From Pinus tabuliformis (taxonomy: Eukaryota > Streptophyta > Pinopsida > Pinales > Pinaceae): a stretch of 64,000 nt of DNA. Location: positions 118,552,989-118,616,988 of the forward strand of contig CM062815.1 in assembly GCA_031772625.1 (NCBI GenBank), in the 5' to 3' direction. The translations under genes were made by a program, and so were the position numbers. This document shows positions 21,007 to 31,095 of the stretch, piece after piece; position 1 is the first letter of the stretch; each line of letters begins with the position of its first letter. Under the pieces are notes generated by a model, which searched no databases, was not told where the DNA came from, and saw only the letters and a program-made list of their open reading frames with translations.

Positions 21007-21862
21007 TTGTGCCATGCATTGGAATGCTATAATGTGACCATTGAGGGGGAGGATGAAGATCCAAGAAATATCAATATTCTAGAGGCAGAAGGCCATCGCA
21101 AGGTTGAAGATCTGCAAATAGAAAACTTGGACATCACCGCTCCATTGAAAACCAAGCAGGTAAACATTGATACTGAAGCAAAGCCAAAATTTTCAAATAT
21201 TGGGGACTACTGGGATGATGCCACAGTGGATAAAGTTGTTGAGTTACTCCACGAGTACCAGGATATTTTTCCTACAAAGTTTTCAGACATGAAGGGCATC
21301 ATAGGTGACCTAGGTGTGATGAAAATCACTATGAAACCATACGTGAAGCCTATTAAGCAAAGGCCATATCGTCTTAATCCCAAATACAAGGAAAAAGTCT
21401 GCTTGGAATTGGATAAGATGCTAAAAGTAGGCAGCATTGAACCAGTGGAAGAATTTGATTGGGTAAGCCCGATGGTGGTTCAAGAAAAGAAACAGAAGAG
21501 AGAAATAAGGATTTGCGCAGACCTAAGGAAGCTTAATGATGCATGCGTCCATGAACCCTTTCCAACACCATTTATTGAAGAGGTATTGGAAAATGTTGTA
21601 GAATAGGAAGCCATTTACTTCGCGACTAAATGGGGTTGTTTTTAGTATATTGTAATTCCGTTTGGACTTAAGAACGCACCTGCAATATTCTCTCACATAG
21701 TTATAGTAGATTTTAAGGAGTTTATTCATAAGTTCTTGGAGGTGTATTTTGATGACTAGACGATGTTTGGTTTAGTAAAATTCCATGTAGCAATTCTGCG
21801 TCTGATATTGGATAGGTGTTGCAAATACCAGATCGTGCTAAACCTGAAGAAGTTTCTATTCA
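21007..21862 (+). pseudogene. E6 reverse transcriptase, motif A deleted
   Basis: RT copies element RNA into DNA. Visible are DIFPTKFSDMKGI, KQRPYRLNPKYKEKV, PVEEFDWVSPMVVQEKK and IRICADLRKLNDACVHEPFP. After VLENVVE and a TAG the frame goes to EAIYFATKWGCF. About 20-25 residues, including the catalytic Asp of motif A (usually TDGFSGY), are missing near 21617. It continues IPFGLKNAPAIFS and FLEVYFDD, where the Trp after DD has become TAG at 21757. The residues before and after match Athila-type RT. The enzyme is certainly inactive. Confidence 0.9.
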
Positions 21863-22544
21863 ATGTCCCCTTGGGATCTTGCTAGATCATGTGGTGTGCA
21901 AGCAAGGGTTGATGGTGGACCCTGCCAAGATCATGTGATAGTAAATTTGGAGGCCCTAAGAAGTGTCAAACAGTTGCATGCAACGCTCGGACATATAGGA
22001 TATTACAGAAAGTTCATCAAGGCTTATGCTCAGATTACCATGCTCATGGAGAAACTACTGAAGAAGGATGCTACATTTTGTTGGGATGAAAAATGTTAGC
22101 ATAGTTTGGATGCATTGAAGGAGAATATGGTCACTGCACCAATTTTTGGTCTTCCCAGAGTGGAAAAAGGAATTCCATGTACATGTCGATGCCTCTTGCA
22201 TTGCGTTGGGAGTAATGCTAACACAAGCCGATGAGGGAGAGATGGACCACCCTATAGCCTTCATGAGTAGGAAATTATTAAAGGTCGAGAAGAATTACTC
22301 AACGACGGAGTGCGAAGGATTGGCTATGGTATATGTGGTTCAAAAGTTCAGGTGCTGCATTTTGGGTGGGCATTTCAAAATGTACACAAATCATTTTGCC
22401 TTGAAATACCTAATCAATAAGCTTGTGTTGGGGCGGAAGATCTGCCGATGGTTGTTGCTATTCCAGGAGTATGACTTTGAGGTGATTGTGAAGCCATGGA
22501 AGTTGAATGCAGGACCTTACCATTTATCGCGGATTGAAACATGA
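21863..22544 (+). pseudogene. E6 RT thumb and RNase H
   Basis: After a shift, the RT connection reads KQGLMVDPAKI- like residues and LGHIGYYRKFIKAYAQI, the conserved LG-(Y/H)-x-GYYR box. RNase H (22146-22544) starts EFHVHVDASCIALG with the first catalytic Asp, then YSTTECEGLAMVY (Glu), and HFKMYTNHFALKYL, where the expected TDH is TNH, so a catalytic Asp is changed to Asn. It ends FEVIVKPWKLNAGPYHLSR; the usual Asp in DHLSR is Tyr. This domain would remove the RNA strand after copying. Two of the four usual acidic residues are lost. Confidence 0.88.
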
Positions 22545-22559
22545 GAGGAGCCTACTAAT

Positions 22560-23900
22560 TTGGAGGAAAGACTACCCAATGCACAGCTCTTCGCGGCACA
22601 CATAGCAAATGACCACTTTGCAGATATTATCCACTTTTTTACTACAGGGACGACGTCGGAAGGATATAACAGTTAGCAAAAAAAGGAACTAGTAGTGTGC
22701 ATGGTGGATTTCTCGATGATTGTAGGACATTTGTATAAGATGGGTGCAGACGACATATTGCGACGATATGTGCTAGATTTTGAATGGAATAGCATCCTCG
22801 CTGAAGCTCATGGATGGGATGCGGGAGGAAATTATGCAGGAAAGGAAATAGCACAGAAGATCTTGCGCACAAGATTATGATGGCCTACGCTGCATAGATA
22901 TTCTAAATCATATTGTAGGGCATGCAATGCATGTCAATGAATGAGTAGACCATCATGGAGGGATGAGCTACCACTAAATACTCAAGTATCATTGCAGCCA
23001 TTTGAAAAATGGGCAATTGATTTCGTTGGGTCAATTCATCCCTCGGGAAAGAAGACAAGTGTGCCCTATATCATCACTACAACGGAGTATCTAACCAGAT
23101 GGGCAGAGGCATAGCCGCTGAAGGATTTTACAAGGGCTACAACAACGAAGTTCTTGTTTGATTATGTGTTAACCAGATTTGGCTACCCAAAAGTGTTGAT
23201 GAGTGATTGAGGTACTCATTTCCTAAATGAAACGATCAGTGCATTGACTGAAGAGTTCTGGGTTTATCATTAGAAGAGAACACCGTATCATCCTCAAGCT
23301 AATGGAACAGTTGAGGCCTTTAATAAGATTTTGGAGAATGTTCTGACAAAGGTTTGTAATGCTCTGCATAATGATTAGGATGTGCACGTACTTACAATGC
23401 TATGGGCGTACAGGACTACTTGCAAAAAACTGACAGGACAGACACCTTTTAGAATGGTCTATGGCATAGAAGTTGTGATGCCTATGGAATATATCGTGCC
23501 TAGTCTACATATAGCATCCTTCACAGGTATGGCAGACTGCGAAGCCTTGGAAGAATGACTCGTGCAACTAATGGATATTCAAGAAGACATATTCTTAGTT
23601 GGTTTCCATCAACAAATACAGAAGGAGTGTGAAAAATCATGACACGATGAACACATCAAGCTACGAACATTCAAAGTAAATGATCTAGTTTTATTATATG
23701 ATAGAAAGTTCACTAAGTTTTCGAGGAAAATTCAGATGCACTGGCTTGGGCCATATGTTATCAAAGAGATTATAGATGGAGGGGCAGTTCAACTCATGAA
23801 GCTGAATGGAGAACCTTTTTCGAGAAGGGTGAATGGAAGCTAACTGAAACCATATAAGGGGGATCTGTCCCAATGAATATATGATGGAAGGAAAATCTTA
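22560..23900 (+). pseudogene. E6 integrase
   Basis: Integrase would insert the DNA copy. The N-terminal zinc domain is seen as EAHGWDAGGNYAGKE (second His changed to Asn) and CRACNACQ. The core begins FEKWAIDFVGSI (first Asp), then FGYPKVLMSD-stop-GTHF (second Asp) and [15 protein letters not shown] (Glu). The C-terminus has LRTFKVNDLVLLYD and MHWLGPYVIKEI, ending near LKPYKGDL. Seven in-frame stops occur, at places where CAG, CGA or TGG codons would be expected. No chromodomain is present, which agrees with a non-chromovirus clade. Confidence 0.9.
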
Positions 23901-24387
23901 GTGCTGCAAGCAGTTGTAAGGGGAGTGCAGGACTATAAAATACACTTCCATGATAGGAGGACTCCGCGGCAGGCAAGCTGCGTGGAAACTGGTGAAGTTA
24001 CATTATAAGAAGTTGCGTGGAGGGAGTTGTGCTATGAAGGGAGGTGGCACGCAACATAGCAGGAAAGTGATCATTGGAGTCACTATTCTTGATTTGATAA
24101 CCAGAAGATGGTTAAGAGGAGTGGCCTGGCGACATTTAAGGCCAAAATATTTGAATATCTGCCACCAAAACAACATTAATGATCAAATTTTGGGGGGAAC
24201 AGTTGGATTTGAATTCAAAAACCCCTATAAATTACGTGTTCTAGTCCAACAGAGAACACTTTTCACACTTAGATTTTTTGAGTTGTGTTGTCTATTGCTT
24301 ATGAACCGCTCATTCTTTGAGGATTTGGTCGCGATCCCTGAATTTTCCAATTTACCAGAGTTGAATTAGAAGTTCATCCTTGACAAC
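23901..24387 (+). other. spacer after E6 integrase
   Basis: A 139-codon frame (23950-24369) ends FFEDLVAIPEFSNLPELN. I recognise no domain. The frame runs up to the extra ORF with only one stop between, so it could be the 5' part of that ORF or a noncoding leader. Confidence 0.4.
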
Positions 24388-25331
24388 ATGCTAGGACCAA
24401 GCCCTGCTGAGACTGTGAGCACTGGGGGAGATGTCGCATCTGAAGGAGCTGCTCCAGAGGTGGTGAGTATGGAAGCTCTGACTCCTGTGCCTACGGCGCC
24501 AAGGTCACCTAGGCCAAAGCCTACCCCTATTAGAGAAGCCCATAAGCCGAAGAAGGATAAGCGGAGTAAGTCAGTTCCAGTCCGTGAATCACCTAGGAAA
24601 CATTATGCAACTCAAAAGCAGAAGAAGACAAGCAGCCCAAGAGGGTTGTCAATTTGGAAGCCGAGGAAGGACAGGGCACTGAGGATATAGACGCTGAGGG
24701 AGTGGAGCCCCTTACCAAGTTTCCTGACTATATCCCTCTACGCAAGGGGAAGGTGAAGGTCACCAAGGACCTAGACTCAGATAAGTTTGTCATCTCTACG
24801 CCCCTACTGCCGGAGCAGGTCCACTTTAAAGGTCCGCACCTTGCACATATCCCCTTGCTGAAGATGGAATATTGGGATCTGAAATTCCATGAACGGTTTC
24901 CTCACCTTTTGACAACAACTTATATGAAGTGTTTCTATTACCCAGACTCAGTTGTCACTGAGTTAGAAATAGTGGAATGGATCTACAAAGTGGAGAATTC
25001 CGAGTTGTTGAACCTGTTGTGGGTGCCCCACTATCACTGCACCACTATCAACATGACCTGTGTGCATCATTTGCTTACTCTAGTACATGATGGGTGCTTA
25101 TGGCTAGAAAGGTCTATACCCATCAATGACATGCTCGTCCACAGGATCACACACTTGCCACATGAGGGCTTAAATCTGACCAAGGAGTTTGGTGGAAAGG
25201 CACGCAAAAAATATTTGGTGGACAAGATGAAAAAGGAGTTTGCACTTGTGAAAAATCCATGCGATACTCAATCACATCTATCAATGATCCCGCAGTGCAG
25301 ATTGCCACGCAAATCCTGGCAAGAAAGGTAA
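24388..25331 (+). pseudogene. E6 extra ORF, N-terminal half
   Basis: The reading starts MLGPSPAETVSTGG. A Pro/Lys/Arg-rich basic region (SPRPKPTPIREAHKPKKD) resembles a nuclear-localisation or nucleic-acid-binding tail. A frameshift near 24640 moves to NLEAEEGQG-. A globular section (24654-25331) follows, with KVTKDLDSDKFVIS, KFHERFPHLLTTTYMKCF, WIYKVENSELLNL and then LVHDGCLWLERSIPINDML and HRITHLPHEGLNL. I know similar sequences, with an (E/N)D-x-L-x-x-x-I-(T/S)-G-LP-x-x-G motif, only as uncharacterised plant retroelement-associated proteins. Function is unknown. It lies where Athila elements carry an envelope-like ORF, but no signal peptide or transmembrane segment is obvious here. Confidence 0.6.
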
Positions 25332-26440
25332 TGAGGAAGTGCCACATGGATGAAGTTCCAGCACCCGTGGTCTCTTTAGTTGCACAATGCGTGAAGGGTA
25401 TGTAGTTTAATTGGTCAAGGTACTTATGCAGCGAATTCCTCACAAATTGCCATGAGGTCCAGGATGAGACCAAGCCATTCCACTATGCATGGTTGCTGCT
25501 CTCCATTGTATTAGTCGCATGGGAGCTGCTGGAGGACAACCAGTTTCCTCTGTTGAAAGAAGGATTGTCAAAGGCCATGCAGTTTGCCTCCCTGTGGGCC
25601 ACGAAGGACCCCACACCGGTCACAGAAACAAAGATATTATGGGTTATGATGGAATCTATCCTCCACATGGCCATCAACCAGTGCCCCAGGTTGTCCCCAA
25701 CCTTGTACGAGCAGTTGTCAATGTATGTCGCATTCAAAGTTGACTTCCACTATGTCTACATTCAGGCATGAAAGGACCCACAGCAGAAATGATATGTTTT
25801 ACCATACTTGGTCATAGATCATGACATACAGGAGGTCATCAAGCGATGGCCAACAGAATGGAGCACCCCATCAGATTTGGATGTTGGATCCAGTAAGGTC
25901 ACGGGAAGCTTAGCTGAAAATAAAAGGAAGGATGCAGCAAAACAAGCTACACAGAAGTTGGCCATGCAGCGGAAGAAGGAATCCACAGAGAAGGTTCGAA
26001 TGGAGAAGGAGCACACTACTAAGGAGCAGGCTAAGAAAGAGTAGCACAAATCATAGGGAAATGGTAAGTCCCCTTCGCTCGTGACCGAGGAGAAAGAACA
26101 ATCTAAACAGGGCGATGGAAGATATGAGGGGTAGAGCACCCCGTTTCAACTAAGGAAGCACATACAAGGGTAGCAGGAGGGTCCCTACAAGAAGCAAAAG
26201 TTAAACAAAATGCAAGTTGATCCCATGATCTTAATGGAGGGCAATCTCGATGAGATCAGTGACAAAGTCCGGGATACTACAACTGAACTGTTGCAACAAT
26301 TTGAGTAACAGTACATGCAGATGCTAGGGGGCGTCCAGAAGGATTTATGTGAGCTATAGATCCAAACTAGTAGGATACAGGTGGGTGCAGGTCAAGCAAG
26401 CACAACATAAGTGAGCCTGGATCAGGGATGAGTCAGGCTG
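25260..26440 (+). pseudogene. E6 extra ORF, middle part
   Basis: After a shift near 25260 a second frame reads SINDPAVQIATQILARKVMR and KCHMDEVPAPVVSLVAQCVK, continuing through an aromatic helical block (FHYAWLLLSIVLVAWELLED). Then come VDFHYVYIQA and HDIQEVIKRWPTEW. From about 25900 it becomes Lys/Glu-rich (KRKDAAKQATQKLAMQRKKE) and probably coiled. It shares a single frame from 25493 to 26044 apart from three stops. The sequence looks like a folded domain plus a charged helix, of unknown function. A hydrophobic stretch at 25495-25530 is too short and mixed to call a membrane segment with confidence. Confidence 0.55.
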
Positions 26441-27470
26441 CAAAATTGGTCAGGACATTGGACCTTCGCATGGTTTCTCTATCAAAAGGGTCCTTATGCG
26501 AAGAATCATTCGATGACCAAATTGTCTTAAGTACCCTTAAGGACATCGCGCTAAACATTGCAGCACTCCCCAATGAATTTCTTCATGCGCTACAGGCAGG
26601 GGTGACAAAGGAATTGAGATCTTGGGAGCAGCCACTCTCAATTTGATAAGAGAATACAGGGTGAACAATGAACAGATGTTCGCCATGAAAATTCATGCTT
26701 TGAAGGAGAAAGATGCTATACAGGAAAAAAGCTCTAGGCTGGAGGTCGTGGTAGCATAGGCGTGCAGAACAGTGTCGGAGTTGCACATCCCAGAGGACGC
26801 ATAGCCGAAAACCAAGATTCAGAAATTAGCTGCAAGCGTGCGTGAGGTGAAGGCGAAATTTGGGTGAGTTCAATTCAAACTCAATATGAAGATCATGGAG
26901 CTGCAGATCAAATTACAGGCTACGAATCTACCCGAGTTCAGGGAGCAGTGTGAAGCCACCATCAAGGAAGGGATGGCCACTTTTGATGCCGTAGTCGCAA
27001 ACTGCACGACCTTGTTTGAACATGCGATGGAGTTGGTCACGACTCTACAGGATGACCCAAACCTATAGATATTGAATATAGAGATTCGTGAGGTCAAGAA
27101 GGAGTATGACGAGGTTAGGGAGATGACGTGCTCAATTGCTACAGCGCAGTGCCTCGCTAAGTTGTAGGAGGGGAAGCAACTCCTAGGTCAGGTTGAAACA
27201 ACTAAGAAGAAGCAGGTCGTGCTTAAGGCTAGGTTGGGACCTTGGTTAGAAGAATCTTACCAAGTATCAACCAACATTCAAGAGAAGCTGATGGGCTTGT
27301 AGCAAACACAACAAAAGATGAACCTGGTCGTGGAAGGACCAGCTACAGAGCAGCTCGTAGAAGAGGTCAAGTAGGCAGCCACACAAAGTGTTTATGAGGT
27401 TGTAGTTGTGTAGGTGGAGCTAGGGGATCTTCGTAGCAAGATTTCTGCACCATCCAAGTGACTCGAGGAT
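26428..27470 (+). pseudogene. E6 extra ORF, helical C-terminal part
   Basis: Several fragments on different frames (26428-26646, 26886-27068 and others) read as heptad-like helices, for example KIMELQIKLQATNLPEF and FEHAMELVTTLQDDPNL. Gln/Glu/Leu-rich pieces with stops lead up to about 20 bases before the 3' LTR. The whole extra ORF would have been roughly 1000 codons. The coiled-coil character is inferred from composition only. Confidence 0.5.
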
Positions 27471-27496
27471 GAGTCATGACCTTTGTGTTGGGGGCC

Positions 27497-28487
27497 TGAT
27501 GGGATGGCGTCCCCTGGGTCAGTTTTGGGGTTAAAAACCCAAGTTTCGATGTAAATTTTGGTAAAAAGGTGTAAAGTCTCTGCAAGTTGTGGATGCAGAG
27601 TGTGTAGACAGTTAGGAGTCAAAAGGGGTTTTAGGCCCTTGTCTACGTAAAGATGAGTCATTTTCAAGATCCACCCATTGTCCACGGACCATGGGATTGT
27701 ATGTAAAAAGCTATAAATAGGTGTGTCTTAGAGAACCTAAGAGAGATATTTATGTCTATGTTTTTAAAAAGGGAAAATAAGCAGCTGATAGAAACAAGGG
27801 AAAAGGCTCCGTAGCTGAGTGCGCGGAGGCCTAGAGTAGAGTCTGCAACTGAGTGCGCGGACCCCTACAGCTAAGTGCGCAGGGAAGTTTTGAGTTTGTA
27901 ACCTCATATTGAAGATCAATAAAGAAGATTTTTGAAGAAAATCATGTGTTCATCTGTTTACTTTTGTTATTTATGTTGTGATATATGTTGTGATGGAATA
28001 ATGTCTTTATGGAATATTGATATATTAATGTGTGACTCTATTGGATAAGTCTTATTAACTGAACACAATGCATGTTAAGTAATTCTGCGAAGATTATAAT
28101 ACATTATGTTATGTTTATTAAGTACTTAAGTAGATATGCATGAACACAGATCTAGGGTTATTTTATGGTGCACATAAGTGGTTGATTCATCTGCTAAGGG
28201 TCCGAAAAGACCTATCGTAGACCTACGCGAAGGTCCAAGAGGCAGTTTAAAGGAAGTTGCAGCACTAAACCCTAGGGGCTTATAGATTTGTGCCAAGGCG
28301 GATCTAGGGTAGTAGAAGACATCACACTAATCTCTAGATGTGGAAACTTGGTTCCAGCCAATCCCCATACTGCTTCGGGTGAGACTTCAGTTTGTGCTAC
28401 GCGGGTTGATGCCTAAAGGGCTAGTAGTGTAGGGTTTTGTTTATCGTAATTAAGTCTGAACCTGGGTCTGGACCCACTAAACCAACA
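27497..28487 (+). repeat. E6 3' LTR
   Basis: 991 bp, TGATGGGATGGCG to AACCAACA. The third base differs from the 5' LTR (TGT to TGA). It is preceded by gttgggggcc, a weak purine tract. The TATA-like agctataaatagg is kept. Confidence 0.93.
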
Positions 28488-28492
28488 ACTCT
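28488..28492. repeat. E6 target-site duplication, right copy (ACTCT)
   Basis: ACTCT directly after CCAACA. Joining 16395 to 28493 restores the text seen uninterrupted at 12345-12365 in the other E5 LTR. Confidence 0.95.
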
Positions 28493-29985
28493 CACATAAA
28501 ATAGCATGAAAACCTACAGTCATCGTGAAAACATCAGCAACACAAGGCATCTCCTACAAAGACCCCATACTCCAACTGAAAATGAGCATACATGAGCATA
28601 TAGCACTTCAATTCCACATTGAAGGGCAAATAAAAAAATTTCCTCAACAAGAAATAGTGAGAAAAGTATAGAAGAGTTGCACCCTATAAGTAACAACAGT
28701 TGCAGTAAACTTTTGAAGGTAAGAAAACCCCTACAAGGCCTTCTCCATGCTCAAACACTTTTAAGAACTGCTCCAAAACACTGATTGATCCATACACCCA
28801 TGAACTTGAACCTGGAAAAAATTTCCTTTGGATGTGATCAAATCAGCAAATATAGGTCACCATTGGATCCAGAATGTCGAAAATCTCCTAGGTAGACTCT
28901 TCTTGAGTTCAAAAACACTGAAAACTCACAAAGATATAGATCTACAAGCTCCCCATGTAGTTTTGTTGTTATTTTTCCTAAAAATCAGACTAACAGTCTA
29001 ACTAACTTACAAATTCACCCTGTTTTCCACTATGGAGGTGACAATTTCACCCTCTGATGGTGCAATTTGTTGGACAATTAAATTTTCCAATAATCCTATG
29101 CACGAAAATTCATGCCACATGGACCATGTGGCTGAAGGCTAGGCCTTAACGCTCGCCCCTGCCAGCTTAACACCTTAAATGTCGGGTTATGGTTATATTG
29201 GTTCTATAGGACTAAGGGTCAGGCCAACGACCTGCCCTTCCTATCAGGCTCTTGTTGTCTATGCACTAGGTCACATGAGTATGATGGGTCGAGTGCCTAA
29301 TCCACTTCTGACATGGTCCTATGCAGTAGCATATGCCAATGGTCATGGGATTAACTTTTGTGCCCTCTTATTTAGCTCCCCGTCAAGGTTCTATGTCAAG
29401 CATTGTGACCAGGGGTTGGGCTATAACTAGGCTATAACCTAGCCCCTCTCTCCGCTAGCCTTCCACCAAGGTTCTTTTTAGTGGTTGTGACTAGGGGTCA
29501 GGGCTGGTCCCCTAGTCCCATACCTTCTGATTGCGGGTCATATGATATGGTTGTGACCAGGGTTGGGGGCTGGAAATTGGGCCCCTCTTCCCAAATGTGG
29601 CGCTAATAAAACTTAAATACAAGTTTTGTGTTATATGGGTTAACACCCACCAGTAGAGTAGTCGGTAGAGAGTTGAATTGTTGAACATGAGGTTGGGGGA
29701 TCGATTTGCCCAGGCCTTTGGCTAACCATACCAAAATTTTATCCATCCACGGGGTACCACGTGGCAGCCTCTGGTTGGGCCAAGTGGCATACCTTCATTG
29801 GCTACCACAAACAAATGAACCAATCACAATGAGCCAACTCCCCTAGTATGAGGCTGCCACTTTCTTATTGGCTCGTACCTGCCTGGTTACTATGGCTAAT
29901 GTCAACGAAGAGAACTTTGACTTGATGTTGGTTTCAATACTTTCTTGGCACTTTCATTTTGAGCTAAAATTTGATCACCTAATCA
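28493..29985 (-). repeat. E5 5' LTR, distal part
   Basis: It aligns with about 12355-14003 of the other E5 LTR and ends CACCTAATCA before the CTAAA duplicate. It lacks about 110 bases present in the other copy near 13800-13920. Confidence 0.9.
29648..29715 (+). other. tRNA-like segment, second E5 LTR copy
   Basis: agagtagtcggtagagag and gggggatcgatttgccc correspond to the A- and B-box-like parts seen at 13533-13612. Both LTRs carry it, so it was present in the element before insertion. Confidence 0.5.
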
Positions 29986-29990
29986 CTAAA
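29986..29990. repeat. E5 target-site duplication, right copy (CTAAA)
   Basis: CTAAA follows the LTR end ATCA; the partner is at 11993-11997. Confidence 0.92.
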
Positions 29991-31095
29991 AAAAATAAGA
30001 ATTAGGAGCTAGTACTTGATTCCCTAAATTGACAACCTTCTTGTCGAGCTCAAGGGAGCCAATTACTTTAGTAATATTTGTTTGAATTATTACTACCACC
30101 CAGTCCTAATAGAACTATATTGCTTTCGATTCCAAGGAGGGTCTTTTTGAATGGTTTGTCATGCCCTTTTGTTTGATGAATGCCTCAACAAATTTCATGA
30201 GGTTGATGGATAATATCGTGTAACCTTTCACCAATTATTTTGTGGTTGTATATCTCAATGATATCCTCATCTTCAACAAGAGTTAGGAAGAACACTTGCA
30301 GCATATTCAAAAAGTCCTTCATACTCTGCGGCATCACAAGTTATCTGCTAACTTGGAAAAATGCTCCTTTGGCATGAACAAGGTCCAATACCTAGGTTGC
30401 ATTATTAATGAGAAAGTTGGGCATTTGGATCCAACCGAGATCCAATTCATTCGAGATCGCCAACCCTGATGACTCTAACAGGGCTTCATAGCTTCTTGGG
30501 TCTTGCTAGCTTCTATAGAAGATTTCACTTGGCCCTTAATTTAAGTGACCAAGGGAGGAGAAAAATCATTTTTTTTTTGTTTGTCACAATGGACACTATT
30601 TGATGATCTAAAACATCATCTCTGCTCTGCACCAATCCTTACCTTGTCAGACTTGCGACAACCATTTATAATTGAGATAGATGCCTCTAAGTATGATATT
30701 GGTGAATTCCTCACTTAACAAGGACATTCGATGGCCTATCATAGTGAAACAATCTTTGATACTATGTTGAGATACCCCACCTATGATAAGGAGATGTACT
30801 CCATCATGTAGGCCTACTAAAAATGGAAGCATTGTATTATGGGGAAGGAGACGATCATCCACACTGATCACAAGCCTCTATAATTTATGCAAACACAAGG
30901 GAAGTTATAGAATAACTGCCTTTAGTAATGGTCCACATACCTACTACAATTCCATTTGAACATCAACTACAAGAAGGGTAGCACCAATCCATTTATGTCA
31001 CACACTACCTCAATACGCCTCCATATTTGATGCAAACCATAGTTCTTAACTCTTGTCAGCACGAAACCTTTGGGTGGCCACGTTATACAATAGTG
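29991..31095 (+). pseudogene. E4 RT (rest) and RNase H
   Basis: After the E5 insertion the frame resumes with a decayed stretch, then NLLVELKGANYFSNI. Motif C reads VVYLNDILIFNKS, so the first Asp of YLDD is Asn and the enzyme is dead. Next are HLQHIQKVLHTLRHHKLSAN and GMNKVQYLGCIINEKV, typical of the chromovirus RT thumb. RNase H follows with IEIDASKYDIG, YDKEMYSIM and TIIHTDHKPL, giving Asp, Glu and Asp at the usual positions. Stops and shifts are frequent. Confidence 0.85.

Larger units (their letters stand above)
16396..28487 (+). mobile_element. E6: 12.1 kb Athila-like Ty3/gypsy element with extra ORFs
   Basis: LTRs at 16396-17419 and 27497-28487, 5' terminus TGTTGG, 3' terminus CCAACA, perfect ACTCT duplication. 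Internal order: leader, gag with zinc knuckles, protease, two gag-like modules, RT (YFDD), RNase H, integrase (H2C2 and DDE core) and a long extra ORF region up to the 3' LTR. The YFDD-x-TMFG box and an ORF in the position of an envelope-like gene resemble the Athila branch. The LTRs differ at roughly one base in ten over the first 300 bases, so the insertion is old. Several frameshifts, an RT deletion and many in-frame stops make it non-functional. Confidence 0.93.
11998..29985 (-). mobile_element. E5: gag-only non-autonomous LTR element with about 2 kb LTRs, host of E6
   Basis: Two homologous LTRs (11998-14003; 16026-16395 continuing at 28493-29985) flank a 2.0 kb internal region. LTR ends are TG and ATCA. 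A 5-bp CTAAA duplication lies on both sides and the flanks join into one RT reading frame. A tRNA-iMet primer site on the minus strand (16011-16023) fixes the orientation. The internal DNA encodes only gag-like protein. Without E6 the element is about 5.9 kb, of which two thirds is LTR. This is the profile of a large non-autonomous (LARD-like) family that keeps gag. Confidence 0.93.
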
